A stretch of 64,000 bases of DNA, from the NCBI RefSeq assembly GCF_013389665.1, contig NZ_CP058316.1, forward strand, positions 1,550,001-1,614,000, given 5' to 3'. A program made the position numbers and the translations under genes. The notes under the pieces were generated by a model. That model had not been told where the DNA came from and searched no databases. It worked only from the letters and a program-made list of their open reading frames with translations. Within the stretch, counting starts at the first letter, position 1; every line of letters starts with the position of its first letter. The DNA is from Microbacterium oleivorans (GTDB taxonomy: Bacteria > Actinomycetota > Actinomycetes > Actinomycetales > Microbacteriaceae). Below are positions 16,665-24,945 of this stretch, in pieces.

Positions 16665-18713
16665 TCAGGGTGCGGGGCTCGACGGCGGGACGGTGAGGTG
16701 GTGCTGATGGTGCGCGTGGAGCGAGTGGTGCGGGCTGGACCCCGAGCCGGCCGCCTCGTGGGCGCAGGAGCAGGAGGTCGTGGACGCCGGGACGTCCAGG
16801 GTCGGGTTCCGGTCGAAGAAGTCGTGGGGCTTGAGGGTGAACCCGCACGAGTCGACCGGCATGATGGGCCAGTCCTCCAGTCGCGGGAAGTGGGTGAGTC
16901 CGAAGGTGTGCCAGAGCACCAGTTCGGCGGGCTCGATCGTCGCGTCGTCGGCGATGAAGGCGGGGAGCCCCTGCTCGCCGACGCTCTGATTGACGATCGT
17001 CCCCGCGGGGTAGCGCTCGTCGGGGTCGTAGGCGGTGACCCAGAGGTCGGCGGTGGCGAATCGGGCCCGCGAGGCGATGACCGACTGCGGGTGAGCCTGC
17101 AGCACCGGCTTGCCCTCGGGCGTCAGGACGTACGACACGGGGCGGCCGAAGCGGTTGCGTGCGGTGGCGCTGCTCACGCGCCAGGTGCGGTCGACCGACG
17201 CGTCCGCTCGACGCACCGCGTCGCTCTCGCGCGTCAGGCGGGTGGCGGTGAAGCCGATCGCGGTGCCGTGCGGATTGCCGTCGTCGATGGGCACGGTCGT
17301 CACATCGACCTCGTCGATCACGGCGGGCCCGTCGTCGACGGCCATGTCGAGCCGCGCGCAGAAGAGGTGCTGGTGGTAGGGCGCGGCCAGGCCCGGGGCG
17401 AGTTCGCTGGCGAAACGGCTCGTCCGCTCGTCGTAGGCCGCGGTGAAGACGAGGCCCGTCGCCTTGGCCTCGAACTCGATCTTGCCGTCGAGGTACAGAT
17501 ACCAGTAGAAGCCGTAGTCGTAATTGCCGACGGTGACGAAGAACGACACCACCAGACGCCGCTGACGGCGGACGTCGCTGGTGCCGGTGAACTGCTCGGT
17601 GTGCTTCCAGAGCACGCCGGCATCCTCCTCGTGGATGCAGATGGCGTTGGGCAGCACCTTGACGTCGCCACGGGCGTCGGCGATCGGCACGTCGAGGTAG
17701 GTGATGTCGCCGACGCAGTCGCAGCCGAGCTCGAGGGAGTTCACCAGACGACCCAGGAGGTACTCGCCGGTGTCGAAGTAGTTCTGCCAGAACCGCACCG
17801 GCCCGGGGTCGCCGTACGGCACGAGCATCTCGGCGATCGAGGCGCGGTGCACGATCGGACGTACCCGATCGGCATCCTCGAATCCGATGCCGTGCAGAAC
17901 CAGGCCTTCGCGCATGTCGTAGCCGATGCGCAACGACCACTTCTCCCAGGTCAGCACATCGCCCTCGAAGGAGAAACTCGGCCCCTCCGGCTGCTGGATG
18001 ACGATCGGCCGCTGCGTCGTGCGCTCGGGGCCGAAGGTTCCGGGCACATGGTAGTCGGCGGTCTCCTGCGGGATCGGCATGACCCCGGTGTCGACGACCT
18101 GCGCGACGGCGCGGGCGGCCAGATCGACGTAGGCGACGAGGCCGTCGATCGGGTGCGCCCACGGCATCGTCTGCGGGGTCGGCTGGTGGTGCGCGAGCAC
18201 CCGCGCGAGCCGCCTGCCGTCCTCGCCCTCGATCGGGTAGCGCCCGGCCGAGAGTCCGGCCAGCGCGACCGTCGACGGGTCGGTGATTCCGCGCAGCGCC
18301 AGCGCGGCGAGCCAGCGTTCGTCGACGGCGAGGAGGTCACGGATGAGCGCGTGCTCCTCCTGCAGCAGCGGAACCTGACCGCTGACGTCGTGTTCGATGG
18401 GGGCGTCGTACGCGAGAAGCTCCGCGTCGAGGTCGACCGCGATGTCGCGGGCAGTCCCGCTCGCGATGTCGAGCAGCTGCACGCGGGCGCGGCGCGCGAC
18501 CGGCCGGCCGGCGGCGACCTCGCGGCGATCGGGCTCATCGAGGCCGATGTAGGCGATGCGGTGCCCGTCGTCGAGCGCGCCGTTCGCGCGGAGGATCTGT
18601 GCGGCGCGCTGGAGTTCCCGCTCAGAAAGCGTGGCGAAGGGGGCGCCCGACTCGTCGCCGAGACGGCGCGAACGCTGGGTGTGCGTGCTGGTGGTGGTGC
18701 AGGAGCAGGTCAT
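16665..18713 (-). CDS. Copper-containing primary amine oxidase
   Basis: 682 residues; oxidises primary amines to aldehydes, releasing ammonia and hydrogen peroxide. The cofactor site TVGNYDYG gives Tyr398 as the residue converted to topaquinone. Copper ligands are His447 and His449 in YHQHLF and probably His608 in GLTHF; the catalytic base is Asp314 in NYFDTGEYL, close to the phenylethylamine oxidase of Arthrobacter. ATG at 18713 has GGAG 5 nt upstream. Unusual CxC elements occur near both termini (CSCTTTS and CSCAHE) and a His-rich tail follows; copper acquisition is a possible use. No signal peptide is seen. First gene of the operon facing the LacI gene. Confidence 0.95.
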   Translation of the reverse strand: MTCSCTTTSTHTQRSRRLGDESGAPFATLSERELQRAAQILRANGALDDGHRIAYIGLDEPDRREVAAGRPVARRARVQLLDIASGTARDIAVDLDAELLAYDAPIEHDVSGQVPLLQEEHALIRDLLAVDERWLAALALRGITDPSTVALAGLSAGRYPIEGEDGRRLARVLAHHQPTPQTMPWAHPIDGLVAYVDLAARAVAQVVDTGVMPIPQETADYHVPGTFGPERTTQRPIVIQQPEGPSFSFEGDVLTWEKWSLRIGYDMREGLVLHGIGFEDADRVRPIVHRASIAEMLVPYGDPGPVRFWQNYFDTGEYLLGRLVNSLELGCDCVGDITYLDVPIADARGDVKVLPNAICIHEEDAGVLWKHTEQFTGTSDVRRQRRLVVSFFVTVGNYDYGFYWYLYLDGKIEFEAKATGLVFTAAYDERTSRFASELAPGLAAPYHQHLFCARLDMAVDDGPAVIDEVDVTTVPIDDGNPHGTAIGFTATRLTRESDAVRRADASVDRTWRVSSATARNRFGRPVSYVLTPEGKPVLQAHPQSVIASRARFATADLWVTAYDPDERYPAGTIVNQSVGEQGLPAFIADDATIEPAELVLWHTFGLTHFPRLEDWPIMPVDSCGFTLKPHDFFDRNPTLDVPASTTSCSCAHEAAGSGSSPHHSLHAHHQHHLTVPPSSPAP

Positions 18714-18745
18714 CGCATCTCCGGTCTGGGGCATCCGCGGTCGGG

Positions 18746-18763
18746 TGCCGGAACGTTCCGGCA
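18746..18763. promoter_or_regulatory. Perfect 18-bp palindrome, probable LacI operator
   Basis: TGCCGGAACGTTCCGGCA is exactly self-complementary with a central CG, the usual form of LacI/GalR operators. It lies 33 nt before the amine-oxidase ATG and 86 nt before the divergent LacI start, so it could control both. The rest of the 136-nt intergenic region shows no other strong symmetry. Confidence 0.78.
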
Positions 18764-18849
18764 AAAGTATGCGAGACGTCGGTTACGGCGCAAGACCCCA
18801 AATGTTGCGAGCGCGTTACGGTCGGATCGGTGTGATTAGACTCGGCCGC

Positions 18850-19872
18850 ATGCACGGGTCCGGCAGAGCGCGCCTCATCGACGTGGCCCGCCGCGCAGGC
18901 GTGGCGAAGACGACGGCGTCGGATGCGCTCAGCGGCAGCGGTCGGGTCTCGTCGGCCACCCGCGAGGCCGTGCTGGCAGCCGCCGCGGAGCTCGGGTACA
19001 CCGTCAACGCGGCTGCTCGGCATCTTCGCACCGGTTCCGTCGGCACGATCGGCATCGTGCTGCCCGAGGTCGTCTCGCGCTCGTCGTACTACATGGCCTT
19101 CACCTTCGGCATCGTCACGCACGCCGCCGCCCACGACGTCGACGTCACGATCGTGAGCCCCTCGGTCTCCTCGGGCCGGTCCCGTCCGCTGCGCGCCGAC
19201 GGGCTCATCATCGGCGACCCCCTCGCCGGCGATCCCGCGCTGCCGGCGCTCTTCGCATCCGGCATCCCGATCGTCACCCAGGAGCACCTGCCGGCGGGCG
19301 TCGACGGCGATCCGGTGGGTGTCGTCTGGTCGTCGCACGAGACGGGGATGCTGCGCCTGTTCGACGAGATCGACCGAACCGGCAGCCGGCATCCCGCGCT
19401 CGTCGTCGCCCCGGACTCGTCGGACTGGGGACGCCAGCTCGTCGCAGGCTACCGGCGCGCCTGCGCCGACCGAGGCCTCGACCCCGTCATCGCGCCGGTC
19501 TCGTTCGAGTCGCCGTGGATCGAGGTGCGAAGTCGCACCGAGGCCCTTCTGGCCGAGCGGCCCGAGACCGACGTCATCGTGTGCGGTCCCGATTCCAGCG
19601 CGATCGAGGTCGTCGCGACCCTCGAGCGACTCGGCCGCGTCGTCGGCGAGGACATCACCGTGGTCTCGTGCGTCGACCACCCGTCGCTGCCGTTCCTGCG
19701 CCCGTCGATCACCTCGATCGACCTGCGGCCCCGCGAGTCCGGCGTCGCCTGCGCGAGCCTGCTGCTCGACGTGCTCGAGGGTCGGCGCTCCCGCGGTGCC
19801 GACGTGGAGTTCCCCATCGCCGTCGTGGCTCGCCAGTCGACGGCTCGCGAGCTCGGGCGGGTCCGCGCGTGA
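18850..19872 (+). CDS. LacI-family transcriptional regulator (amine oxidase/peptide operon)
   Basis: 340 residues. The helix-turn-helix is IDVARRAGVAKTTASDALSG (about residues 9-28) followed by VSSATREAV and a type-1 periplasmic-binding-like effector domain ending in PFLRPSITSIDLRP. The ATG at 18850 is the first start before the HTH; no strong ribosome site is seen. Divergent from the amine-oxidase operon across a perfect palindrome, and its stop overlaps the CoA-transferase start (GTGA), so regulator and CoA-transferase share a transcript. The likely inducer is the imported compound or a breakdown product. Confidence 0.9.
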   Translation: MHGSGRARLIDVARRAGVAKTTASDALSGSGRVSSATREAVLAAAAELGYTVNAAARHLRTGSVGTIGIVLPEVVSRSSYYMAFTFGIVTHAAAHDVDVTIVSPSVSSGRSRPLRADGLIIGDPLAGDPALPALFASGIPIVTQEHLPAGVDGDPVGVVWSSHETGMLRLFDEIDRTGSRHPALVVAPDSSDWGRQLVAGYRRACADRGLDPVIAPVSFESPWIEVRSRTEALLAERPETDVIVCGPDSSAIEVVATLERLGRVVGEDITVVSCVDHPSLPFLRPSITSIDLRPRESGVACASLLLDVLEGRRSRGADVEFPIAVVARQSTARELGRVRA

Positions 19873-21023
19873 GCGCCCCACTCGAGGGCGTCGTGATCGC
19901 CGACTTCTCGCGCGTGCTGGCCGGCCCCCTCGCGACGATGACGCTCGCAGACCTCGGTGCGCGCGTCATCAAGATCGAGCGGCCCGGCAGCGGCGACGAC
20001 ACCCGCGCCTGGGGACCGCCGTACGCGCCCTCGGGCATGACCACCTATTTCGAGTCGGCGAACCGGGGCAAGTCGTCCATCACGCTCGATCTCACCGATC
20101 CTCCGGACCGCGAGCGCGCCTCCGAGATCATCGCCCACAGCGACGTCGTGATCGAGAACTTCCGTCCGGGGCAGTTCGCGCGTCTCGGATTCGCCTGGGA
20201 GACGCTCTCGGCGCGACATCCGGGTCTCATCTACGCCTCGATCAGCGGATTCGGCACGTCGGGCGGCGCCGACCTTCCGGGGTACGACTTCGTCGCTCAA
20301 GCCGTCGGCGGCCTCATGCACATCACGGGCGAACGCGACGGCGCGGCGATGAAGGCGGGCGTCGCGCTCGTCGACGTGCTCACGGGCAAGGACGCGGTGA
20401 TCGGTGTGCTCGCCGCGCTGCGTCGCCGCGAGCTGACCGGCCGCGGCTCGCGCGTGGACGTCAACCTCCTCTCCAGCCTGCAGGCGGCCCTCGTCAACCA
20501 GGCCTCGGCGCACCTCGGGGCGGGCGCCGAGCCCGCGCGACTGGGCAACCGGCATCCCTCGATCGCGCCCTACGAGGTGCTGCGCTGCGCTGACGGGCCG
20601 CTCGCCGTCGCCTGCGGCAACGACGTGCAGTTCGCCCGGATGACCGCGGCGCTGGGCGTCCCGGAGCTGGCCGGACAGGAACGCTTCGCCACCAACGCCG
20701 CGCGCGTGGGCAGTCGCGACGACCTCGCGTCGGCCCTCGAGCATGCTCTCGCCGCTGACACCGCGGCGGCATGGGCGCAGCGCCTGAACGCCGTCGGGGT
20801 GGCCGCGGGCGTCGTCAACACGATCGGCGACGGGATCGCGCTCGCCGAGGATCTCGGGCTCGATCCCGTGTACGACACCATCGGTGAGGATGGACGCGTG
20901 TCGCGTCAGGTACGGCCCCCGATCGTCTGGCAGCCGCCGGTCGCGAGCGCCCCCACGGCGCCTCCCCGACTCGGTGAGCACACCGACGACGTCCTGGCCT
21001 GGCTCGCCGGTTTCAGCGACTGA
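19869..21023 (+). CDS. Type III CoA-transferase (CaiB/BaiF family), probable glutarate CoA-transferase
   Basis: 384 residues from GTG at 19869. Moves CoA between carboxylic acids through an aspartyl-CoA intermediate. The N-terminal FSRVLAGPLATMTLADLGA and IKIERPGSGDDTR are hallmark CaiB blocks; YDFVAQAVGGLMHITGE follows, and the first Asp of VDVLTGKDAVIG is a candidate nucleophile. Because glutaryl-CoA dehydrogenase is encoded 2.7 kb away, succinyl-CoA:glutarate CoA transfer is the most economical role (inference). Its 3' end overlaps the convergent PucR gene by 11 bp. Confidence 0.85.
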   Translation: MSAPLEGVVIADFSRVLAGPLATMTLADLGARVIKIERPGSGDDTRAWGPPYAPSGMTTYFESANRGKSSITLDLTDPPDRERASEIIAHSDVVIENFRPGQFARLGFAWETLSARHPGLIYASISGFGTSGGADLPGYDFVAQAVGGLMHITGERDGAAMKAGVALVDVLTGKDAVIGVLAALRRRELTGRGSRVDVNLLSSLQAALVNQASAHLGAGAEPARLGNRHPSIAPYEVLRCADGPLAVACGNDVQFARMTAALGVPELAGQERFATNAARVGSRDDLASALEHALAADTAAAWAQRLNAVGVAAGVVNTIGDGIALAEDLGLDPVYDTIGEDGRVSRQVRPPIVWQPPVASAPTAPPRLGEHTDDVLAWLAGFSD

Positions 21024-22341
21024 CCGGGCGCAGTGCGATCCACAGCTCGGCGGCGACGTCGGGGTCGGCCAGGCTCGCACCCATCGCGCGCTCGGCTGCG
21101 GCGACCCGCTGCCGGACGGTGTTGCGGTGGACGCCCAAGTGGCGCGCGGTCTGCTCGATCCGCCGACCCTCCGCGAGGTGGGCTCGCACCGCCGTGCGCA
21201 GCTCCGGCGTGAGCACGGCCAGCCACGCCGCCGCCCGGTCGTCGGGCTCGACCACCGAGACGCCCGGCGGAGTGCTGCCGTGCAGCGCGATCGTGCGCGC
21301 TGCTACGACGGCGACCTCGGCGAGCGGCACCGGGGCGCTCGTCGCCCCCGGCTGGGGCAGGTCGTCGACCTCCACGAGGGCGAGCCGGCGACCGTCCTCG
21401 ACGATCGACAGCGGATGCGGCGGGGCTTCGGCGCCGGCGACGGTGACCCGGACGACCCGCGGCACCTCGACGCCCGCCTCGCGTGCGAGGGCGCGGGCCG
21501 CGTCGGCCTCGCCGGCGAAGGCCAGTCGAGCGACCCACTCCGCCGGCTCGGAGCCGCGGTCGAACGCCGATCCCGCGCGCAGCAGAGCCGTAGCGGTGAG
21601 CGCGAGCTGCCGGTCGACGCGCGAGAGCGGCCGACCCGAGCCGATCGCGAGGGCCCCGGCGGTGCGACCGCGCACCTCGACGGGGAAGACCACGGCGACC
21701 GCACCGTGCGCGGCGAACGAAGCGGCGGCGACACCGGACCGGCGGAGCGATCGCTGGACGTCGGCGACGACGGACGGCAGCAGGCCCGACAGACCGGGTG
21801 GGTGGAAGTGGGCGGCGCCGTCGCGAGGCGACGCCGGCACCCACGCGGCCCAGCCGCCGACCGCTTCGGCCACGGTGCGCACGATCGCCGCGTGGGGCTC
21901 GTCTCTCGCGGCGGCCTCGGCGAGACGGGTGTGGGCGGACGCGGCCCGCAGGCCGGCGTCGCGCTCGACCCGGCGTTCGAGGGCGGTGAGCGCGCGGGAG
22001 ACGGCCAGGAACGGCACGCCGTCGGGGACGACGAACAGCGGGATGCCCGCCTCACGGCAGCGGGCCGCGAAGCCGGGAGGAGGCGCATCCCACCCCTCTC
22101 CGAGGCCGAGGCCGAGCGCGCCGATGCCCTGTTCCGCGAGGGCGCTGACGTACGCGTCATCGCCCGGACCCCCGGTCACCGGAATGCCGGTGGTGAGCAG
22201 GAGCTCTCCGCCGGCGAGATAACGCCCGGGCGCAGCGAGCTCGGAGACGTGCACGCCGGTGACCGCGCGCGACGGGTCGAAAGGTGTCACGGGGACGAGT
22301 GCACCGTCGGCGGACTCGAGCAACTGGGCCAGGGTCGTCAC
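21013..22341 (-). CDS. PucR-family transcriptional regulator
   Basis: 442 residues from a GTG at 22341 (an in-frame TTG at 22356 would add 5). Residues about 1-120 are the PucR ligand-sensing domain (LAQLLESADGALVPV, GGELLLTTGIPV), the middle is GGDEF-like, and the C-terminus holds the helix-turn-helix HLGVHRNTVRQRVAAAE. PucR proteins usually activate catabolic operons in response to the substrate. It is divergent from the aminotransferase-gcdH-aldehyde dehydrogenase operon, with an inverted repeat covering its 5' end, which makes that operon the likely target. Confidence 0.9.
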   Translation of the reverse strand: MTTLAQLLESADGALVPVTPFDPSRAVTGVHVSELAAPGRYLAGGELLLTTGIPVTGGPGDDAYVSALAEQGIGALGLGLGEGWDAPPPGFAARCREAGIPLFVVPDGVPFLAVSRALTALERRVERDAGLRAASAHTRLAEAAARDEPHAAIVRTVAEAVGGWAAWVPASPRDGAAHFHPPGLSGLLPSVVADVQRSLRRSGVAAASFAAHGAVAVVFPVEVRGRTAGALAIGSGRPLSRVDRQLALTATALLRAGSAFDRGSEPAEWVARLAFAGEADAARALAREAGVEVPRVVRVTVAGAEAPPHPLSIVEDGRRLALVEVDDLPQPGATSAPVPLAEVAVVAARTIALHGSTPPGVSVVEPDDRAAAWLAVLTPELRTAVRAHLAEGRRIEQTARHLGVHRNTVRQRVAAAERAMGASLADPDVAAELWIALRPVSR

Positions 22342-22349
22342 GCCCCTAT

Positions 22350-22364
22350 TGTGCAATCCGCACA
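22350..22364. promoter_or_regulatory. Inverted repeat between divergent PucR and aminotransferase genes
   Basis: TGTGC-AATCC-GCACA, a perfect 5-bp inverted repeat with a 5-nt spacer, directly upstream of the PucR GTG and 66 nt before the aminotransferase ATG. Short, so chance cannot be excluded, but the position between a regulator and its probable target supports an operator. Confidence 0.45.
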
Positions 22365-22417
22365 GGTTATCTGCCAGTCCGGTGCGAACCGCCCTGCCGA
22401 CGGCGTCGAGCGCGTCC

Positions 22418-22423
22418 TACAGT
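22418..22423 (+). promoter_or_regulatory. Probable -10 box of a leaderless aminotransferase transcript
   Basis: TACAGT matches TAnnnT, and its last base is 6 nt before the A of the ATG at 22430. There is no ribosome-binding purine run in the intervening sequence. This spacing is characteristic of leaderless genes in actinobacteria, where transcription starts at the ATG. No clear -35 box, which fits an activator-dependent promoter. Confidence 0.5.
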
Positions 22424-22429
22424 CGGCTC

Positions 22430-23764
22430 ATGACCCTCCCCCGCCTCGTCACCGAGATCCCCGGACCCGTGTCTCGCCGCCTCCAGGCCGAGCGCGCCCA
22501 GGCCGTGCCGCCGGGATTCGGCGTCACGCTGCCCGTGTTCGTCGCCCGCGCCACCGACTCGACCCTCGAGGACGTCGACGGGAACGAGTTCATCGACTTC
22601 GCATCGGGCATCGCCGTCACGAGCGTCGGGGCGGCGAATCCGCGGGTGCGCGAGCGCATCGCCGCCCAGGCGGAACGATTCACCCACACGTGCTTCATGG
22701 TCACCGAGTACGAGGGTTACGTGCGCGTGGCGCAGTGGCTCAACGACCGTGTGCCCGGCGACCACGAGAAGCGTACGGGGCTGTTCACCACCGGCGCGGA
22801 GGCCGTCGAGAACGCCGTCAAGATCGCACGGTCCTACACCGGCCGTCCCGGCGTCCTCGTCGTCGACGAGGCCTATCACGGTCGCTCGCTGCTGACTCTC
22901 GGCATGACGGCGAAGGAGCATCCCTACAAGACGTCGTTCGGGCCGTTCCCCGCCGACATCGTGCGGGTTCCCAATGCGAATCCGCTGCGCGGCCGGCCCG
23001 TCGCCGAGGTCCTCGCCGAGATCGAGCGGATCGTCGACGAGCACGGCGGAGAGGCGTTCGCCGCGCTCGTCGTCGAGCCGATCCAGGGCGAGGGCGGCTT
23101 CGTCGTCCCCGCACCCGGGTTCCTCGCCGGTCTCCGCACGATCGCGGACCGACATGGCATCGTGCTGGTCATCGACGAGATCCAGAGTGGGCTCGGGCGC
23201 ACCGGCCGCCTCTTCGCGAGCGAGCACGAGGACGTGACGGCCGACCTGCTGCTGACCGCCAAGGCGCTCGGCGCGGGGCTGCCGCTGAGCGCCGTCACCG
23301 GGCGGGCCGACATCATGGACGCCGTCCACCCCGGCGGCCTCGGCGGCACCTACGCCGGCAACCCCCTCGCCTGCGAAGCGGCACTGGCGGTCTTCGAGAT
23401 CCTCGAGGAGCCCGGTGTCCTCGAGGCCGTCGCCGACATCGAACGCACCGTGCGAGCAGCCCTCGAGCCGCTGCGGCACGAGATCGGTGTCGTGGCCGAC
23501 GTGCGAGGACGCGGCGCCATGATGGCGGTCGAGTTCGCCGACCCCGACACGCTCGCCCCCCGTGCCGATCTCGCCCAGCGCATCTCCGCCGCTTGCCACG
23601 CCGCCGGCGTCCTCACCCTCACCTGCGGGACCCACGGCAACGTCATCCGGCTCCTGCCCCCGCTCGTGATCGACCCGCAGATCCTGCGGGCCGGTCTCGA
23701 CATCCTGGTCGGCGCGATCCGCACGGCCACCGCCGACCCGACCGACCCCGAGGGGGAAGCATGA
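22430..23764 (+). CDS. Omega-amino acid aminotransferase (GabT/DavT-like)
   Basis: 444 residues of the class III PLP aminotransferase family. Landmarks are TTGAEAVENAVKIAR (phosphate-binding), DEAYHGRS, EPIQGEGG, VIDEIQSG (Asp249 holds the pyridine nitrogen) and LLTAKALGAG, with Lys278 as the Schiff-base lysine. These match 4-aminobutyrate/5-aminovalerate transaminases. The following glutaryl-CoA dehydrogenase favours 5-aminovalerate, giving glutarate semialdehyde. The ATG follows a -10 box by 6 nt, suggesting a leaderless mRNA; the stop overlaps the next start (ATGA). Confidence 0.88.
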   Translation: MTLPRLVTEIPGPVSRRLQAERAQAVPPGFGVTLPVFVARATDSTLEDVDGNEFIDFASGIAVTSVGAANPRVRERIAAQAERFTHTCFMVTEYEGYVRVAQWLNDRVPGDHEKRTGLFTTGAEAVENAVKIARSYTGRPGVLVVDEAYHGRSLLTLGMTAKEHPYKTSFGPFPADIVRVPNANPLRGRPVAEVLAEIERIVDEHGGEAFAALVVEPIQGEGGFVVPAPGFLAGLRTIADRHGIVLVIDEIQSGLGRTGRLFASEHEDVTADLLLTAKALGAGLPLSAVTGRADIMDAVHPGGLGGTYAGNPLACEAALAVFEILEEPGVLEAVADIERTVRAALEPLRHEIGVVADVRGRGAMMAVEFADPDTLAPRADLAQRISAACHAAGVLTLTCGTHGNVIRLLPPLVIDPQILRAGLDILVGAIRTATADPTDPEGEA

Positions 23765-24945
23765 GCGCCACGCCCGACCTGCTCGATTTCGACGAGCTCC
23801 TCAGCGACGCCGAGCGCGATGTGCGCGACCGGGTCCGCGCCTTCGTCGACTCCCGGGTGAGACCCCGGATCGCCCACTGGTACGACACCGCCCACTTCCC
23901 GGCGGAGCTGATCCCCGAGCTCGCCGAGCTCGGGGTGCTCGGGATGCACCTGACGGGCTACGGATGCCCGGGCCGGAGCGCGGTCGAGTACGGTCTCGCC
24001 GCGCTCGAGCTCGAGGCGGGCGACTCGGGCCTGCGGACGTTCGTCTCTGTGCAGGGGTCGCTCGCCATGAGCGCGATCCACAAGCACGGCAGCGAGGAGC
24101 AGAAGCAGACGTGGCTCCCGCGCATGGCACGAGGCGAGGTGATCGGGTGCTTCGGCCTGACCGAGCCGAACTCGGGATCCGATCCCTCGAGCATGACGAC
24201 CTTCGCCCGGCAGGAGGGCGACGAGTGGGTGATCAACGGGGCGAAGCGGTGGATCGGCCTCGCCTCCATCGCCGACATCGCGATCATCTGGGCGCAGACC
24301 GACGAGGGGGTGCGTGGGTTCGTCGTCCCCACCGACACCCCCGGCTTCACCGCCACCCCGATCGCCCCGAAGATGTCGATGCGGGCGTCGATCCAATGCG
24401 ACATAGCACTGGCGGACGTACGCCTGCCCCTCGATGCGCGCCTTCCGGAGGCGCGCGGCCTGCGCGCTCCCTTCTCCTGCCTCAACGAGGCCCGCTACGG
24501 CATCGGCTGGGGTGTCATCGGCGCGGCGCGTGACAGCTACCAGACGGCCCTCGCATACGCCGGCGAGCGGATGCAGTTCAACCAGCCCATCGCCTCGTTC
24601 CAGCTGACGCAGAGCAAGCTCGTCGACATGGCGATCGAAATCGAGAAGGCTCAGCTCGTCGCGCTTCGCCTCGGCCGCCTCAAGGATGCGGGACGCTTGC
24701 AGCCGCACCAGATCTCGGTGGCCAAGCTCGCGAACACACGGGCCGCCATCGCCGTCGCCCGCGAGGCCCGCACCGTTCTCGGCGGCAACGGGGTGACGTC
24801 GGACTACTCGCCCATGCGGCATGCGGCCAACCTCGAGTCCGTCCGCACCTACGAGGGCACCGACGAGATCCACACCCTCGTGCTCGGCGCCCACATCACC
24901 GGCATCCCCGCCTTCCGCACCGCGTCCCCCGAGGAGAAGCGATGA
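23761..24945 (+). CDS. gcdH: Glutaryl-CoA dehydrogenase
   Basis: 394 residues. A flavoprotein that oxidises and decarboxylates glutaryl-CoA to crotonyl-CoA. It follows the human/bacterial GCDH pattern closely: GYGCPGRSAVEYGL, DSGLRTFVSVQGSL (the Arg binds the substrate's distal carboxylate in GCDH), GCFGLTEPNSGSDPSSM, and the catalytic Glu365 in YEGTDEIH. These blocks separate GCDH from ordinary acyl-CoA dehydrogenases. Its ATG overlaps the aminotransferase stop and its stop overlaps the aldehyde-dehydrogenase start, so the three enzymes are made together. Confidence 0.9.
   Translation: MSATPDLLDFDELLSDAERDVRDRVRAFVDSRVRPRIAHWYDTAHFPAELIPELAELGVLGMHLTGYGCPGRSAVEYGLAALELEAGDSGLRTFVSVQGSLAMSAIHKHGSEEQKQTWLPRMARGEVIGCFGLTEPNSGSDPSSMTTFARQEGDEWVINGAKRWIGLASIADIAIIWAQTDEGVRGFVVPTDTPGFTATPIAPKMSMRASIQCDIALADVRLPLDARLPEARGLRAPFSCLNEARYGIGWGVIGAARDSYQTALAYAGERMQFNQPIASFQLTQSKLVDMAIEIEKAQLVALRLGRLKDAGRLQPHQISVAKLANTRAAIAVAREARTVLGGNGVTSDYSPMRHAANLESVRTYEGTDEIHTLVLGAHITGIPAFRTASPEEKR

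Noticed and set aside
20884..24945. Very long open frame (over 1,300 codons) running through PucR, aminotransferase and GCDH
   Set aside because: Only its last third is the real GCDH reading frame; the rest is Arg/Gly/Ala-rich shadow sequence caused by high GC and opposes the PucR gene.
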